NCBI RefSeq assembly: GCF_014648075.1
Contig: NZ_BMQK01000007.1
Location: 261,873-325,872 of the forward strand
DNA from: Streptomyces ruber
Lineage (GTDB): Bacteria > Actinomycetota > Actinomycetes > Streptomycetales > Streptomycetaceae
Direction of reading: 5' to 3'
Length of the DNA: 64,000 nt
This document shows positions 61,484 to 64,000 of the stretch, piece after piece; position 1 is the first letter of the stretch, and each line of letters begins with the position of its first letter. The notes under the pieces are model-generated. The model did no database searches. It saw only the letters and a program-made list of their open reading frames with translations, and was not told the origin of the DNA. A program made the translations under genes and the position numbers.

Positions 61484-62446
61484 TCAGGAGGGCGGTGCGA
61501 AGCCCGTGCTCGGGCGGTGACGATGGGGCTGTTCGGCGGCCGGGGCCTGCTGCGGGGCTTCCTTCGCCGGCGTGGGCCGCGCGGGGGCGGAGTCCGTCGT
61601 GCGCGGCGGTTGCACCGCGGCGCCGTCCCACACGGGCGCAGCCACAGGAGCACCGGGCCGCGCGCCCGCGCCACCCATGCCGCCCGCGCCACCTGCCCCG
61701 TCTCCGAACGCCCGCCGGACCTCCCGCGCCTGCCGCTCGTGCAGCACGGCGGCCAAGTACATGGCCGCAGGAGTGCCATCCGGCGCCGGAGAGCCGGTAC
61801 GCGCGACGAGCTCGGAGGCGAGACGCTCCGCCATGGCCTGCCCGACCTGTGCGTCCAGTTGCCGCATCCGCTGCAGGTACTGGCGGACGGCCAGCCACAG
61901 CCCGTCGGGCACCGAGGAGAGGTCGAGCGCGGAGAACCGCCCGGCGAGCCAGTAGGGAGGCGGCGGCACGGAGTTCCCTTCGCCGCTCGGCACCCGCTCC
62001 CTCACGACCAGCGTCCCCGCGAACACGTCACCCAGCCGTCGTCCCCGAGCTGATACCAGCGAGGCGATGCACGCGATGACGCCGAACGTCATGAGGATCT
62101 CGACGATCCCGACCGCACCGCGCACCAGCGCGTGCCGGAACCGGATGGGCCCCCCGTCGTCCCGCACCACCCGCAACCCGAACGCCAGCTTCCCCAGAGA
62201 CCGGCCATGACTGAGCGTCTCCACCGCGACCGGCCCACCCACCAGCACCAACAGGAAGCTCGCGATCGACATCGCGACCTGCGCCGCCTCGTCCAGGCCG
62301 GCCGTCGACGCGACGAGCACCATGGTCACGGCGACATACGCGATCATCGCGACGACCAGATCGAGCAACACGGCGAGCGCGCGGCTCGGCAGCTTCGCGG
62401 GACGCACCTCCAGCGCGACCGCCTCGCCCGTCACCAGCTCACTCAC
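61484..62446 (-). CDS. RDD-family membrane protein
   Basis: 320 residues. The RDD domain (about 12-150) begins LPSRALAVLLDLVVAMIAYV, with the Arg and Asp residues that name the family, and has three to four transmembrane helices (YVAVTMVLVAST, FLLVLVGGPV, IVEILMTFGVIACIASL). The C-terminal cytoplasmic half is Ala/Pro/Gly-rich and partly disordered. GTG 62446 is preferred, after GGGAAGGGACGG. It is divergent from the SpoIIM-like gene, a pairing I recall as conserved in actinobacteria. Function unknown, possibly transport. Confidence 0.88.
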   Translation of the reverse strand: MSELVTGEAVALEVRPAKLPSRALAVLLDLVVAMIAYVAVTMVLVASTAGLDEAAQVAMSIASFLLVLVGGPVAVETLSHGRSLGKLAFGLRVVRDDGGPIRFRHALVRGAVGIVEILMTFGVIACIASLVSARGRRLGDVFAGTLVVRERVPSGEGNSVPPPPYWLAGRFSALDLSSVPDGLWLAVRQYLQRMRQLDAQVGQAMAERLASELVARTGSPAPDGTPAAMYLAAVLHERQAREVRRAFGDGAGGAGGMGGAGARPGAPVAAPVWDGAAVQPPRTTDSAPARPTPAKEAPQQAPAAEQPHRHRPSTGFAPPS

Positions 62447-62565
62447 GTGCCCGTCCCTTCCCCTGGCCTGCCCCCAAGGAGACCAGTCTGCCAAGCTGAG
62501 GACACATCGCGCCGCAGTACGACAAGCTGACACGCAGTACGAGAGGACGAGGAGCAGCACACCCC

Positions 62566-63570
62566 ATGGACCTCGATGTCTTCGTGTCCGCCCACCGCGC
62601 GGAGTGGGACCGCCTCGACACCCTGCTCAGCCGCCGTCGGCTGAACGGCGCCGAGGTCGACGAACTCGTCACCCTGTACCAGCGCACCGCCACCCACCTC
62701 TCGGTGATCCAGTCCAGTGCCCCGGACCCGCAGCTCACCGGGCGCCTCAGCCAGCTGGTGGCACGCGCGCGCAGCACCGTGACAGGCACCCGCCGCGCTT
62801 CCTGGCGCGATGTCACGCACTTCCTCGCCCACGGCTTCCCCGCCGCCGTCTACCGCTCACGCCACTGGTGCATACCCACCGCCCTGCTGTCCACGGTCGT
62901 GGCCGCACTCCTGGGGTGGTGGATCGGCACGCACCCGGAGATCCAATCCGCGATCGCCGCCCCCGACGAGCTGCGCGAGCTCACCCGCCCCGGCGGTGAG
63001 TACGAGGCCTACTACTCCAGCCACCCCGCCGCCTCCTTTGCCGCCCAGGTCTGGACGAACAACGCACAGGCCGCCGCCATGTGCCTGGTCCTGGGCGTCT
63101 TCCTGGGCCTCCCGGTCCTGTGGATCCTCTTCCTGAACATGCTGAACCTCGGTGTGGGCATCGGCCTGATGGCCTCGGCCGGCCGGCTGGACATCTTCCT
63201 GGGCCTCGTCCTCCCGCACGGCCTGCTGGAACTGACCGCCGTCTTCGTGGCCGCCGGTACGGGGCTGCGGCTCGGCTGGACTCTCATCGACCCGGGCCCC
63301 CGTACGCGTCGGGCGGCCCTCGCCGAAGAGGGCCGCGCCGCACTGGGCATGGCGATCGGGCTGGCCCTGATCCTGTTCATCTCCGGCGCGATCGAAGGCT
63401 TCGTCACCCCTTCCGGCCTGCCCACCTGGGCGCGTGTCGGCATCGGCATCGCCGCCGAGCTGGCCTTCTTCGCGTACGTCTACATCCTGGGCGGGCGCGC
63501 GGTCAGGCAGGGTGACACGGGCGACGTCGAGGAGAGCGAGCGGAGCGCCGCTGTCCCGATGGCGGCTTGA
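62566..63570 (+). CDS. SpoIIM-like (stage II sporulation protein M family) membrane protein
   Basis: 334 residues. A cytoplasmic N-terminal helix bundle (1-100; AHRAEWDRLDTLLSRRR) is followed by about five to six transmembrane helices. Family motifs are FLAHGFPAAVYRSR, FLNMLNLGVGIGLMA and LVLPHGLLELTAVFVAAG. In Bacillus SpoIIM helps peptidoglycan remodelling at engulfment; in actinobacteria the family is more general and of unknown role. ATG 62566. It is divergent from the RDD gene (119 bp) and followed by the rRNA promoter region. Confidence 0.9.
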   Translation: MDLDVFVSAHRAEWDRLDTLLSRRRLNGAEVDELVTLYQRTATHLSVIQSSAPDPQLTGRLSQLVARARSTVTGTRRASWRDVTHFLAHGFPAAVYRSRHWCIPTALLSTVVAALLGWWIGTHPEIQSAIAAPDELRELTRPGGEYEAYYSSHPAASFAAQVWTNNAQAAAMCLVLGVFLGLPVLWILFLNMLNLGVGIGLMASAGRLDIFLGLVLPHGLLELTAVFVAAGTGLRLGWTLIDPGPRTRRAALAEEGRAALGMAIGLALILFISGAIEGFVTPSGLPTWARVGIGIAAELAFFAYVYILGGRAVRQGDTGDVEESERSAAVPMAA

Positions 63571-63657
63571 GCGGCCACCGCCTGTCGGCCCCCTCTGCTG
63601 CCGGTGTGCGAACACCCGACCCGAACTGTTAACCTCTTCTTCGCCCCACGAGACCTG

Positions 63658-63686
63658 TTGACGCAGGCCGCGCGGGGAGGTAGATT
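63658..63686 (+). promoter_or_regulatory. rRNA operon promoter, upstream copy
   Basis: TTGACG (63658-63663), 17-bp spacer, TAGATT (63681-63686): a good vegetative (HrdB-type) promoter. It points rightward into an rRNA-leader-like region that has no protein gene. 63571-63657 is the 3' flank of the SpoIIM-like gene. Confidence 0.75.
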
Positions 63687-63826
63687 CGAACAGTTGCCTA
63701 CAGGTAACCTACCCGGATGGTGACCGTGAGTGTCTGTCCGCTTCGTGGATCGTCGAGCGAATCGACACCGATGAAGCGCCCCTCGATGTTTCAGGAATGA
63801 ACGACCGGTCAGCCCGGTCGAATTCT

Positions 63827-64000
63827 TCTGATAAAGTCGAGGCCGCTGAAAAGGAAAACGCGTAAGCAGCATCCTGGAAAGCAGCCGAAAGGCAAATCCC
63901 GCCGACTGGGAATCAGGCCCGAAAGGATCTGATAGAGTCGGAAGCGCCGGAAAGGGAAACGCGGAAGCGGGAACCTGGAAAGCACCGAGGAAATCGGATC
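63827..64000 (+). promoter_or_regulatory. Duplicated rRNA promoter/leader modules
   Basis: Two related modules about 101 bp apart, beginning TCTGATAAAGTCG (63827) and TCTGATAGAGTCG (63928). Each contains a -10 (TAAAGT 63832-63837; TAGAGT 63933-63938) followed by GGAAAACGCG or GGAAACGCGG and then CCTGGAAAGCA. The A-rich GAAAGG/AAACGCG pattern is characteristic of Streptomyces rRNA operon leaders. The 16S gene itself is beyond the window edge. Confidence 0.8.

Overview
The window is high-GC actinobacterial chromosome and almost certainly comes from a Streptomyces species. The evidence is strong third-position G/C, many GTG and TTG starts, a WhiB developmental regulator, a sigma-B-type partner-switching module, F420 biosynthesis genes, and a tandem rRNA promoter leader at the right end. 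From memory the gene order follows the core region of Streptomyces coelicolor that runs from the hut genes through whiB and manA/manB to an rRNA operon. It therefore reads mainly as conserved chromosome. I see no insertion sequence, prophage, CRISPR array or tRNA gene.

Layout. 1-183: 5' end of a leftward gene cut by the window edge. 431-6025: histidine-degradation genes hutU, an M20 amidohydrolase, hutF and hutI, with a strong operator-like dyad over the hutU promoter. 6128-7809: a TetR repressor divergent from an HSL-type esterase, with a clear palindrome between them; this may be an accessory insertion. 8143-10727: a sigma factor, an anti-anti-sigma (STAS) protein and an anti-sigma kinase. 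11082-15974: a peptide transporter, a two-component system and a GtrA-like protein. 16223-21847: purK and purE, an M19 dipeptidase, a second M19 homologue that has lost every catalytic residue, two VOC proteins and a CGNR zinc-finger regulator. 21957-24664: UDP-glucose dehydrogenase and an acyl-CoA dehydrogenase.

25243-39066 is a cell-envelope block: a GT2 glycosyltransferase, four LytR-CpsA-Psr (LCP) proteins, a thioesterase, a Cys-rich copper-storage-like protein, a TIGR03089 protein, a secreted PGRP-type amidase and a sugar-1-phosphate nucleotidyltransferase. 39207-43293: a DNA glycosylase, F420 genes fbiB and fbiA, and a cysteine-dioxygenase-like protein. 44040-49876: whiB, a very large membrane glycosyltransferase and a coupled exported protein. 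49924-52992: a degenerate zincin, a DUF3499 protein and lactate permease. 53107-57610: phosphomannomutase, a Trm112-like protein, a SIS-domain protein and mannose-6-phosphate isomerase. 57753-63570: a CDF transporter, S-adenosylhomocysteinase, a hypothetical protein, an RDD protein and a SpoIIM-like protein. 63571-64000: promoter and leader region of an rRNA operon whose structural genes lie beyond the edge.

Functional links. manA, manB and the nucleotidyltransferase can supply activated mannose, and UDP-glucose dehydrogenase can supply UDP-glucuronate. The GT2 enzymes and LCP ligases would then build and attach wall glycopolymers. The most unusual single gene is the M19 pseudoenzyme at 19288-20457.
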